64,000 bases of DNA from NCBI RefSeq assembly GCF_900115115.1, contig NZ_FOVI01000005.1:62001-126000 (forward strand), read 5' to 3'. A program made the translations under genes and the position numbers. This stretch comes from Paenimyroides ummariense (lineage in GTDB: Bacteria > Bacteroidota > Bacteroidia > Flavobacteriales > Flavobacteriaceae). Of this stretch, positions 1 to 7,825 are shown one piece after another; within the stretch, counting starts at the first letter, position 1; each line of letters starts with the position of its first letter. The notes beneath the pieces are model-generated. The model was not told the origin of the DNA. It saw only the letters and a program-made list of their open reading frames with translations, and did no database searches.

Positions 1-1
1 T

Positions 2-256
2 AAAAACACCGTAGATGATGCCTTTGAATACGCTATGATAAGCGACACCCAACAAATGGCAACTACCAAAGGCACATTATTCGGGGCTTACAATGCTGTT
101 ACAGGTTACTTTCAGAATGTACGCAATTACAGGGATGGCGAAGCCAAACTACAATCTATTGTAATGGGCGGTACAGCACAGCTAAAGACACAAAAAGCCT
201 TTGAACTGTGTACAGACTTTGCCTATTCAGGAGCAGAGATTTTCAACTTCAATTAA
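2..256 (+). CDS. DUF932 family protein, C-terminal part
   Basis: The reading frame is open from the window edge, so only the last 84 residues are present. The motif GTLFGAYNAVTGYFQNVRN and the following conserved tail match my knowledge of the DUF932 (phage/plasmid-like TIGR03299) family, which is common on Bacteroidota conjugative elements. Its function is unknown. It heads a run of small plus-strand ICE genes with short gaps, probably one transcript. Confidence 0.75.
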   Translation, partial: KNTVDDAFEYAMISDTQQMATTKGTLFGAYNAVTGYFQNVRNYRDGEAKLQSIVMGGTAQLKTQKAFELCTDFAYSGAEIFNFN

Positions 257-307
257 TCATCAAAGGCGACTGCCTGCAAAGGTGGTCGCCTACTAAAAAT
301 AAAAGAT

Positions 308-715
308 ATGAAAGCATTAGATAAAATGGACAACCTCGATAAAGCGGGCTTGTTGTGCAAATTGTTTCCCGCAGAACTGGAGAACCTGCAAAACGCTATA
401 AAAACGCAATGCGACTACTTCCTGCAAAATGAAACCGCCTTTCGTGAGGGTTGGTATCAAAAGGGATTTTTTACCGCTGAATTTTGGTACAGGCTTGTGC
501 AGAATGCACAAAAAGGCATAGACAAGAATGAACCACTTTGGAAACGCCCGAACTGGTTTACAGACCATTTTTTTGACGGACACAATTCAATTTTCGCTAT
601 CCACTGCCTGATTGAATATACAGAGGATGCACAATGCGACCCGCAATTAAAACAGGCGATACACCTGCTTTTCGGGAACGACAAATTTTTACAGATAACC
701 TTAAACGATAAATAA
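308..715 (+). CDS. conserved ICE hypothetical protein, 135 aa
   Basis: This is a soluble, slightly acidic protein with no signal peptide, membrane segment or recognised motif. The ATG is preceded by an A-rich stretch typical of Bacteroidota ribosome binding sites. It lies 51 bp after the DUF932 gene and 2 bp before the next gene, so it is almost certainly cotranscribed with them. No function can be assigned. Confidence 0.7.
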   Translation: MKALDKMDNLDKAGLLCKLFPAELENLQNAIKTQCDYFLQNETAFREGWYQKGFFTAEFWYRLVQNAQKGIDKNEPLWKRPNWFTDHFFDGHNSIFAIHCLIEYTEDAQCDPQLKQAIHLLFGNDKFLQITLNDK

Positions 716-717
716 TT

Positions 718-1212
718 ATGGCTAATTGGTGCAACAACTGGGTTGTTTTTGAGGGAACAGCCGAAGCAATAGAGCAGATAACACAGCTATTCAAATCAAT
801 GGCTGAACAGGAACAGAAAGACAACTGCGGGCATTTACCCCATTTCGTACAGGACACGCACGGAGATTATTTCTACAATATCAGTCAGGACAATGAAAGT
901 GCGGGTGTATTCCAGTATGAAACAAAATGGTCGCCAAATACGGATGCCGTTAAGCAGATAGCCGAACATTTCAAAGTGAATTTCACACAGGACTATGAGG
1001 AATTAGGATGCTTAGTATATGGTCAGGCAATATTTGAAAACGGCATACTAAACGACACCTGCTTAGATAGCCAGGACTTTGACAGTTACGAATTAGACGA
1101 GGAAACAGATACCTACCATTTTGAGGGCAAGGAGTACGACAGCGAATGGGAAATACTCGACACTTTGTTAGAGCGTAAAAGCGAAAATCAATTAAACACC
1201 ATTAAAATTTAG
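718..1212 (+). CDS. Api92-like / DUF1281-type protein
   Basis: The N-terminus MANWCNNWVVFEG is the hallmark of the Api92-like (DUF1281) family, a ferredoxin-like fold found in phages and mobile elements. In the family the first 100 or so residues form the domain; here the C-terminal part (about 115-164) is acidic and probably a variable tail. Biochemical function is unknown. The gene starts 2 bp after its upstream neighbour and ends 4 bp before the next one, so translation is likely coupled. Confidence 0.65.
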   Translation: MANWCNNWVVFEGTAEAIEQITQLFKSMAEQEQKDNCGHLPHFVQDTHGDYFYNISQDNESAGVFQYETKWSPNTDAVKQIAEHFKVNFTQDYEELGCLVYGQAIFENGILNDTCLDSQDFDSYELDEETDTYHFEGKEYDSEWEILDTLLERKSENQLNTIKI

Positions 1213-1216
1213 AACG

Positions 1217-1648
1217 ATGAAACTATCAGATAAAGCGACAGCACATATTTTGGTTAAAGCCAACAGCGAATGGGATAATTGCGAGTTTGCAATTATCCAC
1301 CTATCCGAAGAATGGAAAACAGAACAGGCAAAACGGCTTGCATTAGTTAAGCCGTTAGAGGGCAATCACTATTTCTGCTCAATGAATTACTATGATACAG
1401 CAGTAGATTTTTATAGGACAGGCGAAAACGACAACCCGAATATTGAAGAATTGCTAAACGGTAATGAATGGATATTTGTGGAGCTTGACGAGCAAGAGCA
1501 GGAAACGTTTACCGTACCTGAAAACCGACTGGACTGTTACAGGCTTGTATTAAGGGCAAACGGTACAGGCTACTATACAGCATACGGGAAGCATACGAGC
1601 GAAGAATTTTGGACGGAAGAATTTTTATTAACCCAATTAATTGCTTAA
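1217..1648 (+). CDS. conserved ICE hypothetical protein, 143 aa
   Basis: The sequence is soluble and acidic, with a Trp/Tyr-rich C-terminal half. No catalytic motif or known domain is recognised. It sits in the same tightly packed run of small genes and begins 4 bp after the DUF1281-like gene. Presumed ICE accessory function, unproven. Confidence 0.65.
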   Translation: MKLSDKATAHILVKANSEWDNCEFAIIHLSEEWKTEQAKRLALVKPLEGNHYFCSMNYYDTAVDFYRTGENDNPNIEELLNGNEWIFVELDEQEQETFTVPENRLDCYRLVLRANGTGYYTAYGKHTSEEFWTEEFLLTQLIA

Positions 1649-1671
1649 TCAGAAAAATCAAATTTCAAATT

Positions 1672-2004
1672 ATGACACGTTCAAATCTTCACATCAAATT
1701 GAGTAACGGTAAATCCCTTGTATGCGTTGCCGACAGCAGCAGCGCACCCGAACAGGGCTATATCGTTGAAAGGCTTTTTTTGCCCTTGTTATCCCTTGAT
1801 AACAGCGAGCAAGAACTCTTAATGCTTAAAGAGTATTGCACGATGGATGAAAGGCGGATAAACGCATATTACCGCTATTTAATAGACCTTACCACTAAAG
1901 AAGTTAAGTTTTTTGAAGAGCATTACAGTTATACCAATGACACTTTCAGGAAAGGAAAGGATATAACGGAAAGATACTACGAGTATTTAAAAACGATTAA
2001 CTAA
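1672..2004 (+). CDS. small ICE hypothetical protein, 110 aa
   Basis: I place the start at the ATG at 1672 (MTRSNLHIKLSNGKSL). The open frame runs further upstream, but that would overlap the preceding gene by 40 bp and adds an unconvincing extension. The protein is soluble with no recognised domain. It is the last gene of the plus-strand run and is followed at once by two hairpins that should end transcription. Confidence 0.6.
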   Translation: MTRSNLHIKLSNGKSLVCVADSSSAPEQGYIVERLFLPLLSLDNSEQELLMLKEYCTMDERRINAYYRYLIDLTTKEVKFFEEHYSYTNDTFRKGKDITERYYEYLKTIN

Positions 2005-2010
2005 TACAAG

Positions 2011-2074
2011 CCGCCTGACCCGAAAAGTCGGGCGGCAAAAAGACAGATCCTCCCGATGGTCGGGCAGTCTTTTT
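2011..2074 (+). terminator. tandem terminator hairpins
   Basis: The first hairpin (2011-2035) pairs CCGCCTGA with TCGGGCGG. The second (2037-2074) pairs AAAAAGAC with GTCTTTTT and encloses an inner CCCGA/TCGGG stem, so it ends in a T run on either strand. They close the small-gene operon and could also stop minus-strand transcripts. Confidence 0.75.
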
Positions 2075-2195
2075 GCTTTAAATTGGTGCAATCCCCTTTA
2101 GCAAAATGCACCCTTACAAATCCTTTTCATTTTACCAAACAGGTTGCAGCGTTATTGCGTGGGATATTCGTTATCCCATAATTAGATTAGAGTGA

Positions 2196-2232
2196 TTACT
2201 TTCTTTCGTGAGTTCAGCGGAAAAGAAAGTAA
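2196..2232. terminator. bidirectional hairpin after the receiver gene
   Basis: Arms TTACTTTCTTT (2196-2206) and AAAGAAAGTAA (2222-2232) are a perfect 11-bp inverted repeat. It lies 13 bp beyond the stop codon of the minus-strand receiver gene. A T-rich arm on both strands makes it a plausible terminator, although no long T tract follows. Confidence 0.45.
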
Positions 2233-2244
2233 CAAAGAAACCTG

Positions 2245-2694
2245 CTATTGCGGAAACTGTTTGTAATATTCTTTTGCTACTTCAGCTACACCTGCACTGA
2301 AATAACGCCCTCCGTCGTTTAGTACCGTGATGGCTTTTTTGAGTTCTTCGGGGTCTGCGCCTTTCAGGATATACCCTTTTGCCCCGCTATTAAGCATTTT
2401 AACCACATCCTGCACATCATCGTTAATACTAAAAGCCAAGATTTTGGTTTGCGGATATTTTTCAAGCAATGCTTTAGCAGTTTCAAAACCATTCATTACA
2501 GGCATATTTATATCAACAACCATTATATCGGGAATAACTTCAATTTGCTCCATTTTTTTCAGTGCTAATTTGCCGTTTTCCGCTTCAAATACGATTTCAA
2601 AATTATCGTCGTCCCGTATAAAATCGCAGATACCTTTCCTAAGTAAGTCGTGGTCGTCTATCATTCCTATCTTAATTATTTTTTCTTTACCCAT
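2245..2694 (-). CDS. single-domain response regulator (receiver only)
   Basis: A CheY-like receiver fills residues 7-125. The acidic pair is D13/D14, the phospho-acceptor is D61 (in VVDINMP), the switch Ser is S89 and the conserved Lys is K111. The fold resembles the NarL-class receiver, but the usual C-terminal LuxR-type DNA-binding domain is missing; only about 25 residues follow. No histidine kinase is encoded in the window. The start overlaps the upstream 95-residue gene by 19 bp, which suggests coupled translation. CTnDOT controls transfer with the RteA/RteB two-component pair, so a role in ICE control is plausible but inferred. Confidence 0.85.
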   Translation of the reverse strand: MGKEKIIKIGMIDDHDLLRKGICDFIRDDDNFEIVFEAENGKLALKKMEQIEVIPDIMVVDINMPVMNGFETAKALLEKYPQTKILAFSINDDVQDVVKMLNSGAKGYILKGADPEELKKAITVLNDGGRYFSAGVAEVAKEYYKQFPQ

Positions 2695-2963
2695 TTTCTT
2701 CTTTTGATAAAATTGAAAAATCCGTATTTAGACTTAGATAAATCAGATGTTCTGTCAACGTGAGGTAAGCCATTATTAACCGTAATGTCCCTGACCTTAA
2801 AATGATTAAGCCATTCTTTAAAGTGTGCTATTTCGTGAGGCTTGAAACGAACAATTTCCCCGTTTTTAAGAGATACGATAAAAACATCAATGCAGAGAGT
2901 GAATGCAGATAGATGGGATGCAGGATAGTCAAATTCGGGGTAAAAAATATGCTCATTCTCCAT
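2676..2963 (-). CDS. small conserved protein upstream of the receiver
   Basis: This 95-residue soluble protein has a very basic C-terminus (KRRKWVKKK). No domain is recognised. It overlaps the receiver gene by 19 bp in another frame and is first in the two-gene operon. The operon is preceded by a long hairpin leader at 3026-3143. A partner or target of the receiver is possible but unsupported beyond the gene order. Confidence 0.6.
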   Translation of the reverse strand: MENEHIFYPEFDYPASHLSAFTLCIDVFIVSLKNGEIVRFKPHEIAHFKEWLNHFKVRDITVNNGLPHVDRTSDLSKSKYGFFNFIKRRKWVKKK

Positions 2964-3025
2964 AGCCTTAATGTTTTAGGTTGTGGATGCCTGGCACAAA
3001 AAAAGAGCGCAGGCAACTACACTTA

Positions 3026-3143
3026 CCGCACATTGAGGCACTGGTATGCCCGACAACGAATAAGCGAGCGCCCACGCCTTTTGACGTGAGCGTTCTTACT
3101 TATCTGTCCCGTTGTCTAAAAATTACCAGTTTTCAATGTGGGA
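3026..3143 (-). ncRNA. ~118-nt imperfect hairpin leader or small RNA
   Basis: Three nested pairings build one long stem: 3030-3046 with 3124-3139 (ACATTGA...CTGGTA with TACCAGT...CAATGT), CGACAACG at 3051 with CGTTGTC at 3110, and the AATAAGCG...CACGCC block at 3059-3078 with its partner at 3083-3103. The loop is TTTT at 3079. On the minus strand a perfect -7 box (TATCTTTG, 3194-3187) lies upstream and a run of seven T follows at about 3005-2999. It could be a stand-alone RNA or the structured leader of the receiver operon. Confidence 0.55.
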
Positions 3144-3186
3144 CTTAAAGCAAAAACACTTTAAGTATTTTCTATATTTTCGACAA

Positions 3187-3194
3187 CAAAGATA
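3187..3194 (-). promoter_or_regulatory. Bacteroidota -7 box upstream of hairpin RNA
   Basis: The minus strand reads TATCTTTG, an exact match to the Bacteroidota -7 consensus TAnnTTTG. A clear -33 TTG at the usual spacing is not present. Transcription would start near 3182 and enter the hairpin at 3143. Confidence 0.45.
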
Positions 3195-3241
3195 CTAAAC
3201 TCGTGCCTTTTTGACTGCATATAGTACAAAAAAGATTACAG

Positions 3242-3535
3242 TCAAACTGTTTTTTGTGAAATATAATTCTGTTCAAGTATTGTCAGAATATCGCTTTCCT
3301 TATAAATAATCTTACCGCCTATCTGTATATACGGCAGGATATTGTCATCACGGTATTGCTGTAAAGTTCGTTTGCTGATATGGAGCAGCTTACACACATC
3401 TTCGCCCGACAAATAAATTTCCCCGTTCATTACAGGACGATAGTTTTTTAATATTTCTTCGATACGGTTTCGCAACTGCATTATCATTTCCTGATGGGCA
3501 ATGATTTCTTCGGTGTCATTCGTTAATAAGTCCAT
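3242..3535 (-). CDS. helix-turn-helix protein (MerR/excisionase type)
   Basis: A short N-terminal coiled stretch (residues 8-35) precedes an HTH_17-type winged helix at about 42-90, with the typical sequence EDVCKLLHISKRTLQQYRDD and a K-x-x-YK wing. Such proteins bind DNA as excisionase-like or regulatory factors on Bacteroidota ICEs. Its start overlaps the end of the upstream HTH gene by 20 bp, so the two are cotranslated. It is a paralogue of that neighbour and of the pair at 50175-50848. Confidence 0.8.
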   Translation of the reverse strand: MDLLTNDTEEIIAHQEMIMQLRNRIEEILKNYRPVMNGEIYLSGEDVCKLLHISKRTLQQYRDDNILPYIQIGGKIIYKESDILTILEQNYISQKTV

Positions 3536-3827
3536 TGTCGTTTGTGTTGTAGGGCTGCCCGGCTTTGAGCAAAGCCTGTATGTCCGAGAGTTTATAATAA
3601 TTTTTACGGTTCAGTTTGGAATAAGGCAATAAGCCTTTGTCCTTATAGGTCTGCAAAGTCCGTTTGGTAATGTTCATCATCAAACACACTTCCTGGTTAT
3701 CGAGCCATTTCTCCTTTTTGAAAATCGGCGTGTATTTCCTCGTGGCATTTTCGGTCATTTCCAAAAGTTCCCTTAGCTCATTCTTCATTCCGTCCAATGC
3801 GGATTTTTGTATAGCGATAACTTCCAT
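3516..3827 (-). CDS. helix-turn-helix protein, first of tandem pair
   Basis: Residues 42-92 form an HTH_17-type domain (QEVCLMMNITKRTLQTYKDK, then a YYKLSDI wing) after an N-terminal helical segment. It resembles the Xis-like DNA-binding proteins that control excision and transfer in CTnDOT-type elements; the exact target is unknown. A phased GCCA array lies 63 bp upstream of its ATG in the same orientation. This suggests that the pair is regulated by the same factor as the transfer operons, or regulates itself. Confidence 0.8.
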   Translation of the reverse strand: MEVIAIQKSALDGMKNELRELLEMTENATRKYTPIFKKEKWLDNQEVCLMMNITKRTLQTYKDKGLLPYSKLNRKNYYKLSDIQALLKAGQPYNTNDNGLINE

Positions 3828-3889
3828 AGTCTGCTCAATTTTTCTGTGGAAGTCGAATTTATAAAGGCTTATTGCAGCGTTGGAGAATG

Positions 3890-3924
3890 TTGCAGGATTT
3901 GGCTTTGAAAGGCAGCGTTTGGCG
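3890..3924 (-). repeat. phased GCCA array a (4 units, 10-bp period)
   Basis: On the plus strand, units TTGCA, TGGCT, AGGCA and TGGCG begin at 3890, 3900, 3910 and 3920, exactly 10 bp apart. Read on the minus strand they are variants of NGCCA. The array lies 63 bp upstream of the HTH gene starting at 3827 and points towards it. It is nearly identical to array b at 42587. Confidence 0.8.
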
Positions 3925-3944
3925 TTAGTAGTAAGATTTGGTAC

Positions 3945-3969
3945 AAAAAAAGCCCCGAATTTCGGGGCT
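3945..3969 (-). terminator. rho-independent terminator of the CDF-like gene
   Basis: Arms AGCCCCG (3951-3957) and CGGGGCT (3963-3969) are followed on the minus strand by a T run (3950-3945). It starts 17 bp after the stop codon of the metal transporter gene and would end the TonB receptor/transporter transcript. Confidence 0.85.
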
Positions 3970-3985
3970 ATGATTTGCTGCTATT

Positions 3986-4780
3986 TTATTTTGCCAACTT
4001 CAGTATTCTATATGCACCTCTTGCCACAATCACGAATACAATTGCCCCAATAATCAAATCCGGATAACTCGAATTGAGCCAATTGACCAATAATCCCGCA
4101 ATGATAACACCCGAATTGATTATAACATCGTTGGAAGTGAAAATCATCGAAGCCTGCATATGTGCTTCTTTGCTTTTGTTCTTTTGCAACAGGTAAAGAC
4201 AAAGTACGTTGGCTATCAATGCCAAAACAGAAACAATAATCATTGTTTTGAAATCGGGCATCGCTTCTATTCCGATAAAACGTCTGATAACTTCAACAAA
4301 ACCGATAACGGCTAACAGAATTTGAAAGTAACCTGCAAATTTGGCGATATTGTTTTTTCTTGCAATCGTACCCCCAACAGCAAACAATGCCAAAGCGTAA
4401 ACAATACTGTCTGCAAGCATATCCAAGCTATCCGCTACCAATCCCATTGAATTGGAAAAAATACCGAACAACATTTCCAATCCAAAGAAAACGAAATTGA
4501 TAATCAATACCGTCCATAGTAGTTTCCGTTGGCTATTGCTTGTATCTGTTTCAACAACTGCGTTAGTTTCTTCGGTTGAAATCAGCGTTGTATTTAGGTT
4601 CAAGGTTTCCAAAGCTGAAAAAATCGGCTCTGGGTTTCCACTATGGTAAACATTTAGTTTTCTACTGGGAATATCAAATTCCAATGACTTTACCATATCG
4701 AAATCCTGCAATTTCATACGGATTAATTGCTCCTCACTTGGGCAATCCATTTTAGTTATATTGAATATGGTTTTATTCAT
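3986..4780 (-). CDS. CDF-like cation transporter with N-terminal HMA-like domain
   Basis: Residues 1-68 look like a heavy-metal-associated fold with one retained Cys (MDCPSEE). They are followed from about residue 86 by a six-helix cation-diffusion-facilitator core. Metal-site residues in helix II appear as D-xxx-D (ADSLDMLAD), and the helix V equivalent is SNDVIINS. The cytoplasmic C-terminal domain of classical CDF proteins is missing. Family members move divalent metal out of the cytoplasm; the metal is not evident. The gene follows the TonB receptor gene by 4 bp, so both belong to one transcript. This differs from the full-length CDF at 55266. Confidence 0.75.
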   Translation of the reverse strand: MNKTIFNITKMDCPSEEQLIRMKLQDFDMVKSLEFDIPSRKLNVYHSGNPEPIFSALETLNLNTTLISTEETNAVVETDTSNSQRKLLWTVLIINFVFFGLEMLFGIFSNSMGLVADSLDMLADSIVYALALFAVGGTIARKNNIAKFAGYFQILLAVIGFVEVIRRFIGIEAMPDFKTMIIVSVLALIANVLCLYLLQKNKSKEAHMQASMIFTSNDVIINSGVIIAGLLVNWLNSSYPDLIIGAIVFVIVARGAYRILKLAK

Positions 4781-4784
4781 CTTC

Positions 4785-6956
4785 TTAAAGTCTAAATTTT
4801 ATTCCGCCATTAATGACAAATCCGTCCAATGGTGCATAAATGTCTTTAAAAACAGGGTTGGTTATTGTACCTGTATAAATGTTGTCGAAACGTGTCTGCC
4901 TTGTATCAAGGAAATTTTCAAAATTGACATATAACGAAAACCTTTCCCAAATCTTTTCAGCCATAAATCCACATATAACATAGTCTTTTCCTGTTGTTCC
5001 GTCATTGAGCTTTTGCGGACTAAAATAATAGGCTTCCAAACCGATTTTCCATTTATCCTCTATTTCATACATAAGTACAGAGTTAATGCGGTGTTTTGGT
5101 GTTAGTGGATTTTCGGTATTTGTTCCGTTTTCAATCAATCGGGTATCGGTAAAAGTGTAGCCCAAAAACAATTTAAAATCATCATAACCGATTTTGATAT
5201 TTGTTTCTGTTCCTTTGGTATGAATGTAGCCCGATGAATTGATGAACTGATAAGTATTTGCAGTTATATTTTGAAGCAACAAAGGGTTATCCAAATAGGT
5301 GTAAAAGAATAAATGATTTATGCTAAATGTCCAATCATCGCCAATATTAGTACGGTAATTTATGTCAGCATTTGCTCCGTAGCTCTTTTCTAATTTATTG
5401 GTATTATCATCAATAGGCATTACGTTTTGATATTGTATGCGTTCGCTTTCTTCGGTAAAAATGTTTGGTGTTTTGTAGCCAAATCCGCCCCCGATACGTG
5501 AAGTCAATCCGTTTGCAATATGGAATAGCGCCGATACTCTTGGCAAGAATACAGCCCCATAATCTATAACATAATCCGTTCTTAAACCTGCTTCCAATTG
5601 AAGCCAATCCGTAGCTTTAAAATTATTTTGGACGAAAGCCCCAAATGTGGTTTGGCTATAATCTCTTAACGGAAATACTGTAATCTGCTTTTCTTTAAAA
5701 TTGTCCGTCCAAATATTAACGCCTGTTACCCATTCTGACTTTTCTTTGCTGTAAGTATAATTAGCTTCCGTAAAAGTGGCTGTTTGCGTTCCCTCAAACT
5801 CGTAAGTGGGAATAGCCGTATTGCGGTTAAAATAACTTACACTGTTTTTGATTTGAAAAGAACTGTTTTCATTAATTAAATGGTCAAAAACAAATTGTGT
5901 GGAATAGCGTTGTGTTTTGTTTTCTTCAAAATATTGATGCGTATTATCCCCTTTGCCCTTGATGTAAAGTATATCGCCGCCCAAACGGTTCTCTATGGTT
6001 GTATTGATGCCAAAATTCAGTTTCGTTTTATCATTGAAGTAAACAAATAATTTAGGGTTCAATACGAAGCGTTCAAACTTTGGAATGGCGGAAAAACCAA
6101 TTTTTGCAGGGTCATAAGCTCCGTTTCTGTTGTGCGAAGCGAAAATAGTTGTTCCAATTTTATTGAATTTTTGCCCATAAAAACCATTAATGTCTAAACC
6201 TCTCCCTGATGTTCCGTTGATATGAAAGCGTAAATCTCTTTCATCAGTTGGCGTTTTGGAAATCAAGTTGACTAATCCTGCTATTGCTCCACCTCCGTAA
6301 AGTGTAGAAGTTGAGCCTTTGATAACTTCAACCTGCTTTAAATCAAGTGGCGGAATTTGTAATAAGCCCAAACCACTTGAAGCTCCCGAATAAATCGGAA
6401 AACCGTCTTTAAGGATTTGTGTATATCGTCCGTCAAGTCCCTGAATACGGATACTCGCATTGGCACTTGTGGGCGACGTAGTTTGTACGTGAATACCTGT
6501 ACTCTCACTCAAAAGCATACGAATATCCCCTGCTTTCATATTGCCTTTTTCGTCTAACTCCTCACTTCCTATAAACTCAATGCGTGTAGGGATATTTTGT
6601 ATAGTTCTTGTACTTCTTGTTGATGAAATAACAATACCGTCTAACTCCGTTGAACTTTCATAAAGTAAAATCTCAATCGGGGTTGTATCTGCTAACGGAA
6701 AATTAAAGCTGTCGGTACGTTGGGCAAAACCAATATAACTAAATTGAATTTCCTGTAAACCGTTTGGAATACCTGTTAATATGATTTGTCCGTTTTCATC
6801 GGAAGTTGTTCCGATTGTTGTGCCTGTAATCTGTGCAGTTACACCCATTAAAGGCTCTTTTTTCTCGCTGTCTTTTATTACAGCTTTGAATGTATTTTGT
6901 GCATATACACAAAGGTTGAGTGCCATAAAAAATGACACAATGAGTATTTTTTTCAT
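4785..6956 (-). CDS. TonB-dependent outer-membrane receptor
   Basis: I chose the ATG at 6956, which begins a clean signal peptide (MKKILIVSFFMALNLCVYAQ); the frame is open 20 codons further but that breaks the signal. A carboxypeptidase-regulatory-like domain covers roughly residues 22-105, the plug about 125-235 (with VEVIKGSTSTLYGGGAIAGL), and the rest is a 22-strand barrel ending in the aromatic-ended INGGIKFRL. It imports a chelated metal or similar substrate with TonB energy. The downstream CDF-like gene and upstream Cys-rich gene point to metal, but the substrate is not shown. Confidence 0.88.
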   Translation of the reverse strand: MKKILIVSFFMALNLCVYAQNTFKAVIKDSEKKEPLMGVTAQITGTTIGTTSDENGQIILTGIPNGLQEIQFSYIGFAQRTDSFNFPLADTTPIEILLYESSTELDGIVISSTRSTRTIQNIPTRIEFIGSEELDEKGNMKAGDIRMLLSESTGIHVQTTSPTSANASIRIQGLDGRYTQILKDGFPIYSGASSGLGLLQIPPLDLKQVEVIKGSTSTLYGGGAIAGLVNLISKTPTDERDLRFHINGTSGRGLDINGFYGQKFNKIGTTIFASHNRNGAYDPAKIGFSAIPKFERFVLNPKLFVYFNDKTKLNFGINTTIENRLGGDILYIKGKGDNTHQYFEENKTQRYSTQFVFDHLINENSSFQIKNSVSYFNRNTAIPTYEFEGTQTATFTEANYTYSKEKSEWVTGVNIWTDNFKEKQITVFPLRDYSQTTFGAFVQNNFKATDWLQLEAGLRTDYVIDYGAVFLPRVSALFHIANGLTSRIGGGFGYKTPNIFTEESERIQYQNVMPIDDNTNKLEKSYGANADINYRTNIGDDWTFSINHLFFYTYLDNPLLLQNITANTYQFINSSGYIHTKGTETNIKIGYDDFKLFLGYTFTDTRLIENGTNTENPLTPKHRINSVLMYEIEDKWKIGLEAYYFSPQKLNDGTTGKDYVICGFMAEKIWERFSLYVNFENFLDTRQTRFDNIYTGTITNPVFKDIYAPLDGFVINGGIKFRL

Positions 6957-7042
6957 TGTAAAAATGATACTTAATGTGAATAAATAAATGATAGTGGTGC
7001 GATACACCACTTGCAATTAGTTTGTGCCGAAAGCACTATACA

Positions 7043-7354
7043 TTAAGCAAGTTGTGGGGGATGCCAAACGGAAAAGGGAAAATCAGAAATAGGTGGTGTT
7101 GGCATTGTGCCTAATTTTCTTTGCGGTTCTTTTACTGAATGGACAATAGAGAAATGAAAAGTAGTTAAAACAAATCCTGTACAGGTGTTGCAACTAAAAA
7201 AAGGCGAGCAACATCCCTTATTACAATCTTGGTCATCCTGTCCGTTTTGTCCTTGTTCGGTAGTATGCTTCTGCATACATTTATCCTCAATAAAAGTCGG
7301 TACTGCTGATAAAAGCAATACATAGGCGGCTAATATTAAAGATATAAATTTCAT
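7043..7354 (-). CDS. small exported Cys-rich protein (DUF6660-like)
   Basis: An N-terminal signal peptide (MKFISLILAAYVLLLSAVP) precedes a region with Cys in DKCMQK, DCNKGCC and SCNTCTG. The length and pattern resemble the DUF6660 proteins found next to TonB receptors in Bacteroidota; this is from memory and not verified. It precedes the receptor gene by 86 bp in the same direction. A periplasmic metal-binding helper is a reasonable guess. Confidence 0.6.
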   Translation of the reverse strand: MKFISLILAAYVLLLSAVPTFIEDKCMQKHTTEQGQNGQDDQDCNKGCCSPFFSCNTCTGFVLTTFHFSIVHSVKEPQRKLGTMPTPPISDFPFSVWHPPQLA

Positions 7355-7428
7355 TCTGCAAAGTTAGATAAAAATTGATTGTGCTGCCTCGCAAACTTTA
7401 TTTTGGTTTTTAAAGCTAATAGGCTTAG

Positions 7429-7716
7429 TTATCGTTGTTGTTCCGTTTTTACTTCCTGTTGTTTTTTCTCTCTATCTTTTTTCATTTGCGAATACGACCA
7501 AATGAAAAGAATACCGATAATAATCAAAGCGTAGGCAATCCACTTGCCAACACGTTCTATAAAACGGATAAATACAGATGCTTCAAAGCTCGAAAAACCC
7601 TCCGCACCTACAGCATTACGTCTGTAAAATTTCCTGCGGCTTATCCAATAGATAAGCCCTATCCCGATAACAAGCGGAATAATACCAAGCACTAATTGAG
7701 CAGTAACCGCATCCAT
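7429..7716 (-). CDS. small two-helix membrane protein of the tra region
   Basis: Residues 5-25 and 58-78 are hydrophobic helices, separated by a basic loop (SRRKFYRRN) and followed by a charged Lys/Glu-rich tail. Related genes downstream of traQ in ICEs are often misnamed as ABC permeases; there is no transporter signature here. A terminator-like hairpin separates it from traQ. Function unknown. Confidence 0.6.
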   Translation of the reverse strand: MDAVTAQLVLGIIPLVIGIGLIYWISRRKFYRRNAVGAEGFSSFEASVFIRFIERVGKWIAYALIIIGILFIWSYSQMKKDREKKQQEVKTEQQR

Positions 7717-7778
7717 ATTGATTATAATTATATCAAGTAAAATTAAACAAAAACATCCTATGCCGAAAGTCGAAAAGC

Positions 7779-7806
7779 AAAAAACCGACCTGTAAAGTCG
7801 GTTTTT
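7779..7806. terminator. bidirectional terminator after traQ
   Basis: AAAAAACCGAC (7779-7789) pairs with GTCGGTTTTT (7797-7806) around a short loop. On the minus strand the stem ends in a T run 20 bp beyond the traQ stop codon, so it marks the end of the main transfer operon. Confidence 0.8.
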
Positions 7807-7825
7807 ATCTTCGCTTATGTTGCAC

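Noticed and set aside
7429..7716. ABC transporter permease
   Set aside because: Only two short membrane helices, no permease motif and no ATPase partner.
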